Source of the DNA: Burkholderia sp. S171
Lineage (GTDB): Bacteria > Pseudomonadota > Gammaproteobacteria > Burkholderiales > Burkholderiaceae
Assembly (NCBI RefSeq): GCF_009766085.1
Contig: NZ_LMUF01000006.1
Coordinates: forward strand, 124,001 to 188,000
DNA: 64,000 nucleotides
Reading direction: 5' to 3'
The translations under genes were made by a program, and so were the position numbers. Of this stretch, positions 18,466 to 27,090 are shown in pieces; position 1 is the stretch's first letter, and every line of letters begins with the position of its first letter. Below the pieces are notes generated by a model. It was not told the origin of the DNA, did no database searches, and was given only the letters and a program-made list of their open reading frames with translations.

Positions 18466-19434
18466 ATGGGAAATTGTCCCGTGTGTGAACAAGCACTGAG
18501 CTCTGAGCCAGGGAACGGCGTCATAGGCACAGAATACAGTTGCCGCAGATGTGGCCAGTTCGAATTAATTGGCACCGCTGCGAGCGCAGTCCAGCAATTG
18601 ACACTGCGGCAGCGCGCCGTTCTCAGTCACCGCCTCCGATGCCAGCAGCGCCCCAGTTCGAATCCCGTCCAAATATTCGAATCGGATTTTGCAGCGCTCG
18701 GGCTGGATGAGCCGCTGCCTAAGCCAGCAGAACAGATCGATCGCCTCATCACTTGGATCGGTGACCATCAGAAATCGCCGGCTGAGCGAACTGCGGCTTC
18801 GGCGTCGGAATTATCGGCTTGGATTGGAGCATCAATAACGCCGGAGAATCCATCGGCGGGACTCTCTTGGGCGTTGAGCCAGGAGGAAGTGAAAAGTGCG
18901 ATTGATCGCGATAACGACGCAGGCGGCAATCTGGTACTTCGTCTAAAAATGGATGGGTGGATTCGTTACGAGGCGGCAAAGCGATTACAGATCGACTCAC
19001 GAACCGCCTTCATGGCGATGCAGTTTGACCCAGACCTACTGCGAATAGTGGATGAATATTTCAAGCCTGCTGTGGCGCGAGCCGGTTTCGAATTAAAGCT
19101 GCTAACAGACAACCAGCCTGCTGGTCTGATCGACGATCAGTTGCGAGTTGCTCTTCGGACTGCTCGATTCGTGATCGCGGATCTAACACACGCGAACAAT
19201 GGCGCCTATTGGGAAGCGGGTTTTGCAGAGGGCCTCGGCCGACCAGTTATCTACACCTGCCGCAGATCGGAGTGGAATGAGATCGACGAACGCGGACGAC
19301 GTAAGGTGCACTTTGATACCAGTCACCTAGTGACCATAATCTGGTCCCCGGATGATTTACAGGATGCTGCAACCAAGTTGACTGCCACTATCCGGGCGAC
19401 GCTCCCAAGTGAGGCCCGAATGTCGGATCGCTGA
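18466..19434 (+). CDS. Zinc-ribbon protein with C-terminal nucleoside deoxyribosyltransferase-like (TIR/DRT-type) domain
   Basis: 322 residues. The N-terminus has two CxxC pairs (CPVC at about residue 5, CRRCG at about 28) forming a zinc ribbon. A helical middle follows. The C-terminal domain (about residues 180-320) starts AFMAMQF, continues with a helix and GLIDDQLRVALRTARFVIADLTHANNGAYWEAGFAEGLGRPVI; the D-L-T...N..AYWE.G.A.GLGRPVI pattern is that of the nucleoside 2-deoxyribosyltransferase/TIR-like fold, with the Glu of AYWEAGFAEG in the catalytic place. Such domains are used in immune systems to cleave nucleosides or NAD; that role here is inference. ATG at 18466 has AAGGAG eight bases upstream. 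Confidence 0.75.
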   Translation: MGNCPVCEQALSSEPGNGVIGTEYSCRRCGQFELIGTAASAVQQLTLRQRAVLSHRLRCQQRPSSNPVQIFESDFAALGLDEPLPKPAEQIDRLITWIGDHQKSPAERTAASASELSAWIGASITPENPSAGLSWALSQEEVKSAIDRDNDAGGNLVLRLKMDGWIRYEAAKRLQIDSRTAFMAMQFDPDLLRIVDEYFKPAVARAGFELKLLTDNQPAGLIDDQLRVALRTARFVIADLTHANNGAYWEAGFAEGLGRPVIYTCRRSEWNEIDERGRRKVHFDTSHLVTIIWSPDDLQDAATKLTATIRATLPSEARMSDR

Positions 19435-19985
19435 CAGGTACGCCTGCACAGAAGCATTGGGGCGACTTGCCGGTGCAAATCGTCCTTAAAGCGTATTGAT
19501 CAGTTCCATGATCGCCGCTTTCTTCGAGACCATCCCGATGTCGAATTGCGCGTTGATGCGTCCAGAATAAATATCGAAGATCGTTGTGTTTACCCTCGCA
19601 CCCATCTTGCTCTGGCGATCGGCAGCAAGAGAAGATTCAAGAACAGCTCCAGCTCGCCGCAGTACAGTTTCGCGACCTCCTGATTGCCCGTACGGCTGGT
19701 TACTAGTCAGCAGCCGGCAAGGATGGTTTGGTGCCGGCCATTATCGGAAATTAGCGGCGTTTATAGACCACGATGCCGACACGCGGCACGTGGCACCCAA
19801 GGGAATCGGGGCGCGCAAACAGTCTACGTCTGCTTGGCAGTCCACTATCGGCAGCAACGCACGGAACCGCATAGATGCCGTTCCGGTAGAGCACCATGCC
19901 ATCGTGTCGACGCACATCGGCTTCGCGAACTGGCCGCATTGCTCAAGGTAAGATCAGCGCCTCTCCGCCCTACTGATCCTCGGTC
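19435..19985. other. Decayed stretch with a possible minus-strand gene end
   Basis: No intact gene. On the minus strand, 19493-19600 reads as a smooth peptide end (MGARVNTTIFDIYSGRI, then INAQFDIGMVSKKAAIMELI, stop at 19493) without any start of its own; upstream of it two frames look partly coding. This could be the truncated 3' end of a lost gene. The rest shows nothing I can name. Confidence 0.3.
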
Positions 19986-20498
19986 ATGCCCATCGACAAC
20001 TGCACCCACACCTTCGCCGACCTCTCGACGACAGTCTTGCCCGCTCATCTGGAACGACTGAAGGCCGCCCTTCAATCGCCGCTGCCGGCCTCCACGTTCG
20101 TCGGATTCAAGAGTGCTTCGCGCGAGGTGCTGTCCCGGCTCGGACGCACCACCGATTTCCCCGGGTGCTACGTGTTCATCGATCTGGACCACCCCGTGTA
20201 CGTAGGAATCTCGCGCGGGGTGGTTAAGCGCCTGGCGCAGCATCTGAACTTCGAATCCCACTTCACGGCAAGCCTGGTTTACAAAATGGCGACAGATGAT
20301 TTTCCGCACGAAATGAAGCGCGACCAAGCGATGAAGGACGACCAGTTCCGCGAAGTGTTCCTGACCGCCCAAGGGCGGCTGCGAGAAATGTCGGTGGCGT
20401 TCGTTCAGATTGATAACGATCTCGAGCTATACCTGTTCGAGGTGATGGCGGCGATGCACCTGGACACCGACACCTGGAACACGTTCCGCACGCATTGA
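19986..20498 (+). CDS. GIY-YIG domain protein
   Basis: 170 residues. The central part (about residues 55-100) has the GIY-YIG core: GCYVFIDLDHPVYVGISRGV followed by KRLAQHL, with the conserved Arg and His positions, and a Glu in LELYLFEVMAAM near residue 145 where the metal-binding Glu of the fold would sit. GIY-YIG proteins are usually nucleases for DNA cleavage or repair. It is short and carries no extra DNA-binding domain, and it stands alone on the plus strand next to a DUF262 remnant. Confidence 0.75.
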   Translation: MPIDNCTHTFADLSTTVLPAHLERLKAALQSPLPASTFVGFKSASREVLSRLGRTTDFPGCYVFIDLDHPVYVGISRGVVKRLAQHLNFESHFTASLVYKMATDDFPHEMKRDQAMKDDQFREVFLTAQGRLREMSVAFVQIDNDLELYLFEVMAAMHLDTDTWNTFRTH

Positions 20499-20559
20499 GG
20501 CACCACGGCCCGGCCGAAGAACCAGCACACGCAGGAGCCGCCGGGTCATCGGAGTAGAG

Positions 20560-20795
20560 CATCCAAAGGTCCGGCGCACATACGCCAATGACTCATCGGT
20601 ATCAAGCAGCATGGTGAGAGTAGTGAGCCGCTGCTGCCCATCGACCACATGCAAGGGGGCCGACTTGTCTTTCTGGGAAAGAATGAAGGTTCCCATGTAA
20701 TAGCTACCGCCGACCTCAAGTGCTTCCTCGATGTCCCCGAACAGATCATCCACATTGCGCTTGGTCCGTGCGTAGTCTCGTTGGTACCCGACCTC
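20560..20795 (-). pseudogene. DUF262 (GmrSD-type) fragment
   Basis: The minus strand encodes the N-terminal core of a DUF262 protein: GYQRDYARTKRNVDDLFGDI, then GSYYMGTFIL, then the hallmark VDGQQRLTTLTMLL with the DGQQR nucleotide-handling motif. No start codon with a family-like N-terminus is present upstream and the frame turns to non-homologous sequence soon after the DGQQR motif, so both ends are lost. DUF262 proteins are modification-dependent (type IV) restriction nucleases such as GmrSD and BrxU. This is a scar of a removed system. Confidence 0.75.
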
Positions 20796-21009
20796 GCTCG
20801 AACTAGAAATGCGTGGCGACCCGACAAGCGACCGGCACCGGTCGCACTTTCGGGCATTCGGTCGATGGGACCCTTCGAACGTTCGCCAAATTGACGTTAA
20901 TCGCGCGCACCATTCAATCAGATAATAGAATCACGGAGGATTGTCGATGCATTCGGCCCTGCGGGCCGCAAGCCGAGAAGAAGAAATCAAGTGATTACGA
21001 GGAAATGAA

Positions 21010-24000
21010 ATGAGTGTAGAAGGAGCGGGTAACGAGCAAATCGCGATTGGCGCAACACTTGACGAGTTCCTTACGGCATTTTTGGGGCAACTTGCCAGTC
21101 CAAAATTCAGTACTTCCGGCAATCTGAATGATTATCTTGCTACGCCGAGCGAACAACGCTCGGGGGACGAAGCGAGTATCGTCGACATGCGCATCACGGC
21201 CTCGTTGATCAAGACCCTAGGTTACACCGACCACGAGTTCGAATATAACGCGCAGGCGGGCAAACAGCGGCCTGATTTCGTGATATCGATTAAAGAGTAC
21301 CCTCGACAAGCCTGCTTCATCGTCGAAGATAAAAATACGACTGAGTTGGAGCTGCGAATCCATAGACCGCAGCTTCAGGGCTACATGACGCAGTTTGGAG
21401 CCTCACGTGGGATGCTTGTGAACGGTCATGCCGTCCTTGTGTACGACCAGATGGAGGGAGGAGTACGGACGCCGGCGATTGAAATCCCACTAGGGGATGC
21501 AGTCGCTGCCTGGCTCGGCGACAGCCTTTTTGTAGAAGGGAAGTCCGGGATCAGCGCGCTTGAATCCTGCGGTTTCATCGCGCTATTTGCCGCCTTGTGG
21601 CGCAGATTCAGGCGCGAAAGTTTTTCGGGTTTGCCAAATCTCATTGATGATCTGACGCTACAGAACGACAAAGGCCACAACCAACCTCACCAGACAAATG
21701 GGAAGACGTGGACCAATACCTATTGCCGCATCCCTATTCTTCCCGTAAACAACGAGAATGCTGATCAGCTTACCGACGCGATCAAGGGTTTAATCGCTGA
21801 ATTCGAAGATGACGCAGATGCTCAGCTTGCAGCAATTGAAACGGAATATAACGTTTATTTGGCAGCATCGATGCAGATTCCTAGCGAGACTACGACACTC
21901 CAACATCAGGAAGATCGCCTTGTCGAGGACGCCTTGCAGTTGATGGCGGGCGCAGATAAGGAGTCGAAGGAGTATGACGATGGACTACTACGTAAAATCA
22001 TGCGGGGGGAAGTGCTGACCGGCGAGCTGAAGCAGATCGAACGTCGGCTATATTCCCTTCACCCCATCAAAGCAGGGAGGGGCACGGATCGCGATCCGAT
22101 CTTTACCTTACTAAGCCGAGTTCGGGCCTTCACCGATAAACGGTATCGTTACCTCTCCAAACTTCAAGCGCAGCACCGTGAGAGCATCAAAGTTTGCAGC
22201 TACATTGAAACTTGGAAAGAAAAGACTGCCGCAGTTGTATTTCAGTCTGATAACGCCGGACTGCTGCGTCGCGAATTCCTAGCGCAGACCGCATATTTGG
22301 TGATCATCCGAATACTGCTCGTTCGCATTATGGAGGACAAGGGGTTGGTGAACCGGATGTTCACCAATGGAGGTCTCGCGCTGTGGTTTAGGCAGGTTGA
22401 ATCTCACTACCTTGCTCATGCGATGGGACGCAGTGCCAACTTCCTATTAGAGCTAGCCTATACCTCCGCGCAGCACGTGTATGCGCATTTTTTCGCGGAG
22501 CGAACGGTCCTCGATTGGTACACACCCGATAGGAATGCAGTGGTCCGGGTCTTACATACGCTCGCGGGATTTAACTTGAGAGATATCAATCGCGACATCA
22601 TCGGTGCTGTCTACAATCAATACGTTGAGGCGAAACACAAACACGAAAGCGGAATGTACTTCACACCGCCCGAAGTCGTTTCGTTTATGTTAGACCGCAT
22701 TGGGTACAAAGGAACCGGCATCATCGGCAAACGCCTGATCGATCTCTCGTGTGGATCCGGTGGGTTCCTAGTGGAAGCTGGCACAAGGCTTGTAACCGCT
22801 CACAGGGATTATTGGAAAGCGCTCGGACATGCGAATGTTCCCGCCGAGAAGGTGCAGTTCGTGCTTGATGAGATTCGAGACAGCCTACATGGCATTGACC
22901 TAAATCCCTTCGCGTGCGCGTTGGCCGAGACAAATTTGTTGATACAAGTGATCGATTTGTTCAGTGTTGCACATAAGGGCAAGCAGCCAGCAACGATTGA
23001 ACGCTTTCATATTTACAATTCGGATAGCCTATCGTTCAGCGCCGATACCCTCGCCAGCCAAGCGGGCACGCTTCCCTTCCCCGATGACGATCTTCCCGTG
23101 GAGGATCAAATGAAGGCCGGCATCGGGAAATGGAGATGCAAGTTTGACTATGTGGTCGGAAATCCGCCGTATGTAAGAGCCGACGAAAACGAAGCCGTGC
23201 GCTCGTATCGTGACCGAATTAAGCGCGAATATCCAAGCCCTTCCGTGCGAGCCACGATGGTCCAGAAGTGGGATCTATTTGTCCCTTTTGTCTCCGCGAG
23301 CCTGAATCTTCTCAAGCGTGAGACAGAGCATGGACAAGCGGGGAAAATGGCGATCATCACGAGTAGCGCCATAGAAACGGTTCCGTATTGTGAGCCGTTG
23401 CGTCACCTGCTTGCTACTGAAGCGACGGTAGAAGAAGTTCACTTTTTCCCGAGTGTGAAGCTTTTTGCAGATGCCGCTGTCCGCAACACCATCACTATTG
23501 TCAACAATCGGCCGCCCGGCACCCATGCGTCCTCGACGCGCTTTTGGCACGACACGGCACCGAAATGGGGCAGTCTTTCACAAGCGCTGAAACAGACGCT
23601 CAAAATATCGCAGTTCGGGACCAAGTTGTTTAGACAGTTACTACCATCGATAAAGTTTAGAGACGGTATCGAAACCGTTCCACTCGCAGAGATTTGTTAT
23701 ATCTCGAAGGGAATGGTTCTTCATGCTAACGAAAAGACACATAAAGGGCAGTTCGTGCTTGACGACCTTCTTTCGAAGAAGAAGGTGGGTAGTCACGTCA
23801 CCCCGTATGTGGGCGGTAAGGACCTAGGCGAATATGGTTGTTTGTCGCTGAAATACATTGAGTACGGTCCTGGCTATCGCGTGCCGTCACAGGTCAGTCG
23901 CCCGACGTTTCCTGAACTGTACGACCGCCCAAAAATTCTGATGGCCAGATTCGGCGGCATCATGTACGACGACGGCCCCACTGAATTTTTAAAGTGCAAT

Positions 24001-24789
24001 CACACCGTTATGATATTGATGCCCTGGTCTTCTTTGAGGGGTGTCAAGAACAAATCCATTTCAAGCCAGCTTGGTCCTCGAGAAGTGGTGAGAAGCGCGG
24101 TGGAGGATCGATCGGAGCGATTTGATCCGTGGTACCTCTTGGCTTTTTTGAACAGTCAGCAAGTGCTGGCGATGTTGGCGTCGGTGTCGTCCAGTGCGAT
24201 CAACGGGGAGATACAGCCGGATGACCTTCGACAGATATCTGTTCCCATCCCTGACGACGAAGGGGTCACGAAGACAATCTCGGAACTAGCCCAGAAAGCG
24301 AGCCGTTTTCAGAAGGAAATGCTGCCACTGCGACTTGCTGGGTGGTTGATTGGCGATGATAGAACTGTCGCACCCGCGATTATTCCGATAGGCATACCGA
24401 CGCTTTCCCTAGATGGCGCGAGGGTTGTATGGGGGCTCGTCATCACGGAGCCTGCCGCGAAGGTCCGTAAGCTCATTCGCAGCGGTCACCGGCTGTTTTT
24501 AGGTAAGCAGCAAGTGGCCCATATCGCCGCGTCGGCGCCCGAGGAAGCGATCGAATGGCTTCGACGGCAACTACTAACTTTCCCGGAAGGCACTACGTTA
24601 GGAGAGGTCGATGCGTTGAATCCCCAAATTCCTTCCACGCCAGCGCTCGCGAAACAGGCTCTTAGCTTGCTGATCTTAGAAGAACAACGCGTCAAGAACT
24701 TGCAGGAGCAAATCGACATCGCGAAGACACAGATCTCAGCGGCATTGGAAACGCTATTCGAAAGGATAAGCCTTCCACCTATCAAATAG
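21010..24789 (+). CDS. Single-chain restriction-modification enzyme (type IIG-like: PD-(D/E)XK nuclease plus N6-adenine methylase)
   Basis: 1259 residues. The N-terminal domain (about residues 55-140) has a PD-(D/E)XK nuclease pattern: RPDFVISIKE followed by CFIVEDKN. A long helical linker leads to the methylase: motif I DLSCGSGGFLVEAG near residue 577, GIDLNPFACALAE near 640, and the catalytic NPPY in VVGNPPYVRAD near 717, the mark of N6-adenine methylation. The C-terminal 400 residues should hold the target-recognition domain, ending in a coiled coil (about 1215-1255). One protein thus could both methylate and cut. ATG at 21010 follows GAGGAAA. Codon use is clearly more A/T-rich than topB or pckG, a sign of transfer. 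Confidence 0.88.
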   Translation: MSVEGAGNEQIAIGATLDEFLTAFLGQLASPKFSTSGNLNDYLATPSEQRSGDEASIVDMRITASLIKTLGYTDHEFEYNAQAGKQRPDFVISIKEYPRQACFIVEDKNTTELELRIHRPQLQGYMTQFGASRGMLVNGHAVLVYDQMEGGVRTPAIEIPLGDAVAAWLGDSLFVEGKSGISALESCGFIALFAALWRRFRRESFSGLPNLIDDLTLQNDKGHNQPHQTNGKTWTNTYCRIPILPVNNENADQLTDAIKGLIAEFEDDADAQLAAIETEYNVYLAASMQIPSETTTLQHQEDRLVEDALQLMAGADKESKEYDDGLLRKIMRGEVLTGELKQIERRLYSLHPIKAGRGTDRDPIFTLLSRVRAFTDKRYRYLSKLQAQHRESIKVCSYIETWKEKTAAVVFQSDNAGLLRREFLAQTAYLVIIRILLVRIMEDKGLVNRMFTNGGLALWFRQVESHYLAHAMGRSANFLLELAYTSAQHVYAHFFAERTVLDWYTPDRNAVVRVLHTLAGFNLRDINRDIIGAVYNQYVEAKHKHESGMYFTPPEVVSFMLDRIGYKGTGIIGKRLIDLSCGSGGFLVEAGTRLVTAHRDYWKALGHANVPAEKVQFVLDEIRDSLHGIDLNPFACALAETNLLIQVIDLFSVAHKGKQPATIERFHIYNSDSLSFSADTLASQAGTLPFPDDDLPVEDQMKAGIGKWRCKFDYVVGNPPYVRADENEAVRSYRDRIKREYPSPSVRATMVQKWDLFVPFVSASLNLLKRETEHGQAGKMAIITSSAIETVPYCEPLRHLLATEATVEEVHFFPSVKLFADAAVRNTITIVNNRPPGTHASSTRFWHDTAPKWGSLSQALKQTLKISQFGTKLFRQLLPSIKFRDGIETVPLAEICYISKGMVLHANEKTHKGQFVLDDLLSKKKVGSHVTPYVGGKDLGEYGCLSLKYIEYGPGYRVPSQVSRPTFPELYDRPKILMARFGGIMYDDGPTEFLKCNHTVMILMPWSSLRGVKNKSISSQLGPREVVRSAVEDRSERFDPWYLLAFLNSQQVLAMLASVSSSAINGEIQPDDLRQISVPIPDDEGVTKTISELAQKASRFQKEMLPLRLAGWLIGDDRTVAPAIIPIGIPTLSLDGARVVWGLVITEPAAKVRKLIRSGHRLFLGKQQVAHIAASAPEEAIEWLRRQLLTFPEGTTLGEVDALNPQIPSTPALAKQALSLLILEEQRVKNLQEQIDIAKTQISAALETLFERISLPPIK

Positions 24790-24794
24790 CGGAG

Positions 24795-24823
24795 GATGCG
24801 TCATAGCAACACTATGACGCATC
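24795..24823. terminator. Perfect 12-bp hairpin right after the restriction-modification gene
   Basis: GATGCGTCATAG (24795-24806) and CTATGACGCATC (24812-24823) with a CAACA loop begin six bases after the stop codon. A strong hairpin without a T run; probably a terminator or 3' stabiliser. Confidence 0.65.
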
Positions 24824-24840
24824 GGGTGTTGATTTGCACC

Positions 24841-24877
24841 GTTTCACCCACTCTTGCGGCTCCCTAAAACAACGATC
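24841..24877. repeat. About 37-bp sequence shared with 55701-55743
   Basis: The core CCCACTCTTGCGGC plus CCTAAAACAACGATC occurs here and at 55713-55743, with two mismatches between the two blocks; the second copy has an extra CGCCCA unit in front. Both copies are on the same strand and both follow the end of a large plus-strand gene, the second one supplying the last codons of the AddA-like gene. It looks like a footprint of the same insertion or recombination event. Confidence 0.7.
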
Positions 24878-25509
24878 GGGGGTAACGCGCGGAACTGTTA
24901 ACTGCGGCCTAGACCGTCATCATCTCGACGTCGCACCGAATACGGCTTAAATATCGCCCCTGCGGCGCGCTCGCACCAGCAGGGTGGCGACATCATTCGG
25001 TTTGCTGACGATGGAGAGAAAAACCGTTAGAGAGCGAAATCCACATGGGACACCTTCGTTTTAGTACATGACTTGCCGCTGTCTCTGTCGGCGTCTTCGT
25101 CGTCAGTTTGATGATGTGTGATCGGCCGAAGGGCTGAGTCGGGTCGGCTAGCGAAATCTGAACCGCAAACCTCCCGGGACGCGTGGGGCGTAACATTTCC
25201 TTGCTTGAGATGACATCTATTGGGTCGGGTTGCGTGCGTGAGGTGACAAGCATGGCAAGATGCATCCGCCTACTTATCGAACGATTTCGTGCGCCGAATG
25301 GGTCTATCCGTCGCGCCGGAAGTGCCGTTGCCTGACCTACCGGGCTCCGTTCACGGGGTGCCGACGCTTCGCCAATTTCGCGAGCCGTTGCTGGATGTGC
25401 GAGTCGGCAAAGTCGCACGCTGCCTTCTTACGAGACGGTGGTGTAGTAAATACGCTGCTGCTACGCCGGCCTCCGTGAGAAGAATCGCGGGTGCGGCACC
25501 GTCCACACC

Positions 25510-25560
25510 GGCAGCTCTGGCAGCTCTGGCAGCTCTGGCAGCTCTGGCAGCTCTGGCAGC
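25510..25560. repeat. 9-bp tandem repeat (GGCAGCTCT, about 5.7 copies)
   Basis: Five perfect copies from 25510 to 25554 and a partial sixth. The period is a multiple of three, so all six frames stay open through it. No gene around it is credible, so it is taken as a slippage repeat. Confidence 0.85.
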
Positions 25561-25646
25561 ATTGCTAACCCGCATCTGATTCGTCGCGGCTGGCCAACCT
25601 GTGCCTCACTGGAACTCATACCGCCTAAACAGCACCGTCGTATGGT

Positions 25647-26189
25647 TCAACGGAAGATGTCTGGCTTGCTGCGAAAGGTCAAATTTCCAAAGTCCCACGT
25701 CACAATTCTCTGCTGAACAAGCTCCACATCGACCCACAGGCCGCCCACGCTCAAAGTCTTGTCCCAATCACCGCGGAAAGTGTGGTCATACAGGTCGTGG
25801 AAGAGAAAGCAGAAATGCATGTCGTCGAGCGGATGCGGCATTGTGTCGCGCACCTCGTCAAAGTTGAACGTCGCGATCTCGACATCGCCACGAATGACGT
25901 GGGTGGCATCGAGCGTCGCAACGAAGTTGTCTTCATTCGGGTCAAAATCAGGGTGAGCTTCGCTCAATAGGCAGTGCACCTTCGCTTCGATGTTGAAGTC
26001 CTCGAACGTCTGCGGGTCCAATTGCGCACGAGTCAGACCACCCGCGTTTTGATAGTCAGCAACACATTGAGCGGCGCGCTTTGCCACCCATGTTTCTGCC
26101 TCGCGAAGTTTTTCGTTCAGCAATCGCAAAGCACTCAGCTCGTCATTCGAGAGGCTCCGCAATTTTGTCCTACCCCGTTGCTGCTCCAT
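25647..26189 (-). CDS. Hypothetical protein
   Basis: 180 residues, unrecognised. Soluble, acidic, rich in Asp and aromatic residues; the N-terminal third is a charged helix (about 12-55), the C-terminal half a likely beta-rich domain with HFCFLFHDLYDHT near residue 128 and WVDVELVQQRIVTWDFG near the end. No catalytic motif can be named with confidence. The ATG at 26189 follows CGGAG. It stands alone on the minus strand between decayed stretches; the even composition supports a real gene. Confidence 0.6.
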   Translation of the reverse strand: MEQQRGRTKLRSLSNDELSALRLLNEKLREAETWVAKRAAQCVADYQNAGGLTRAQLDPQTFEDFNIEAKVHCLLSEAHPDFDPNEDNFVATLDATHVIRGDVEIATFNFDEVRDTMPHPLDDMHFCFLFHDLYDHTFRGDWDKTLSVGGLWVDVELVQQRIVTWDFGNLTFRSKPDIFR

Positions 26190-26499
26190 GCCCGCGCTCC
26201 GGATAGAGGCCGTTGTTAAACGGCTAATTTCTCAAGATTCGTCTTTTCTTACAGCTGCCGTCTGCGGGGCGCCGTTTTTCGATGGTAGTTACGCTACAGC
26301 CTAGCGGTCGGAATATTAGCTTCGTTTCGGATGTGTCGTGGAACTCATCGAGTCGCCGGTAAATCGCCTTTTAGAAGACCATGGAGGGTCGCAAAAATGC
26401 GGTCTGCGCGCGAGTATTGGCGGAGCTGACTTTCGTCCCTCTTTAGATATCTGTAGGGCAGCGATGCATGGCTGGCAGCGGTGGGACGCAGCACCCGTC
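26190..26499. other. Short gene-free stretch
   Basis: Nothing supported. It contains only the upstream region of the 180-aa gene and the 3' flank of the HD-domain gene. Confidence 0.4.
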
Positions 26500-27090
26500 T
26501 TATGACACTCGGGTTGTGCCTCGACCGCCAAGCTTCCGCAGGCTATGCCAGGAGTGCCCTTCGACTAGAGCAGCCGGTCCCGCTTTGTGCGCTTCGTCAA
26601 AGACTTGCTCCAGTACGGGATGAATCCCACGAAGGCCATCCACTACGGATTTGGCCCAGTCGAAGTAGTCACGCTTGCGTTCTGCCGTCCAGCCTTCCGG
26701 CGGGTTAGCCGCAATGTCGCGGAGATTGCAAAACTTGTCAGCTAGTTTGACGAGCTTGGCTTCGCTGCTGGCATGCGAAGCATGCTCGACTTGCAGGCGT
26801 TTCCTTTCTGCCTTTGGCAGCGACTTGTCGTCCGATACTTCCGATACGATAGCAGCGACATCCTTCCCGAACAGACGGACAAGCTCGTGCGTCGTCGTTC
26901 CTGTATCTTCGATTGTGTCGTGAAGAACAGCAGCAACAAGCACATCTTCGTCCTCGATACCGCCTTCGTTCGCTAACACATTGGCCAGCGCATTAGGATG
27001 ATTGATGTACGGAGACGCATCTGCATCTTTTCGCCGCTGGTTGCGATGTTTGTCAGCGGCAAAGGCCAATGCTTTGATGACATTGTTCAT
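26500..27090 (-). CDS. HD-domain phosphohydrolase of the MESH1/SpoT-hydrolase type
   Basis: 196 residues. The single HD domain has the order seen in the ppGpp hydrolase half of SpoT and in MESH1: HRNQRRKD, PYINHP (about residue 27-32), the metal-binding LHDTIEDT (about 57-64), EVSDDKSL and KLVKLADKFCNLRDI (about 112-126), then a Trp/Tyr-rich end. No synthetase domain is present, so the protein can only hydrolyse, probably (p)ppGpp or a related pyrophosphorylated nucleotide, in the cytoplasm. It stands alone on the minus strand. Whether it belongs to a defence module or is stray cargo cannot be told. Confidence 0.85.
   Translation of the reverse strand: MNNVIKALAFAADKHRNQRRKDADASPYINHPNALANVLANEGGIEDEDVLVAAVLHDTIEDTGTTTHELVRLFGKDVAAIVSEVSDDKSLPKAERKRLQVEHASHASSEAKLVKLADKFCNLRDIAANPPEGWTAERKRDYFDWAKSVVDGLRGIHPVLEQVFDEAHKAGPAALVEGHSWHSLRKLGGRGTTRVS

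Larger units (their letters stand above)
24790..25646. other. Gene-poor, scarred stretch
   Basis: No gene I can support. It holds the hairpin after the restriction-modification gene, a short sequence shared with 55701-55743, and a 9-bp tandem repeat. A minus-strand open frame at 24993-25418 has an Arg/Pro/Ser-rich composition and no motif, typical of chance frames in GC-rich DNA. Confidence 0.5.

Noticed and set aside
24993..25418. 141-codon minus-strand frame
   Set aside because: Arg/Pro/Ser-rich, no motif, no ribosome site, lies in a scarred stretch; taken as chance in GC-rich DNA.
25510..25560. Short regular repeat, considered as CRISPR
   Set aside because: 9-bp units without spacers; no cas genes in the window.
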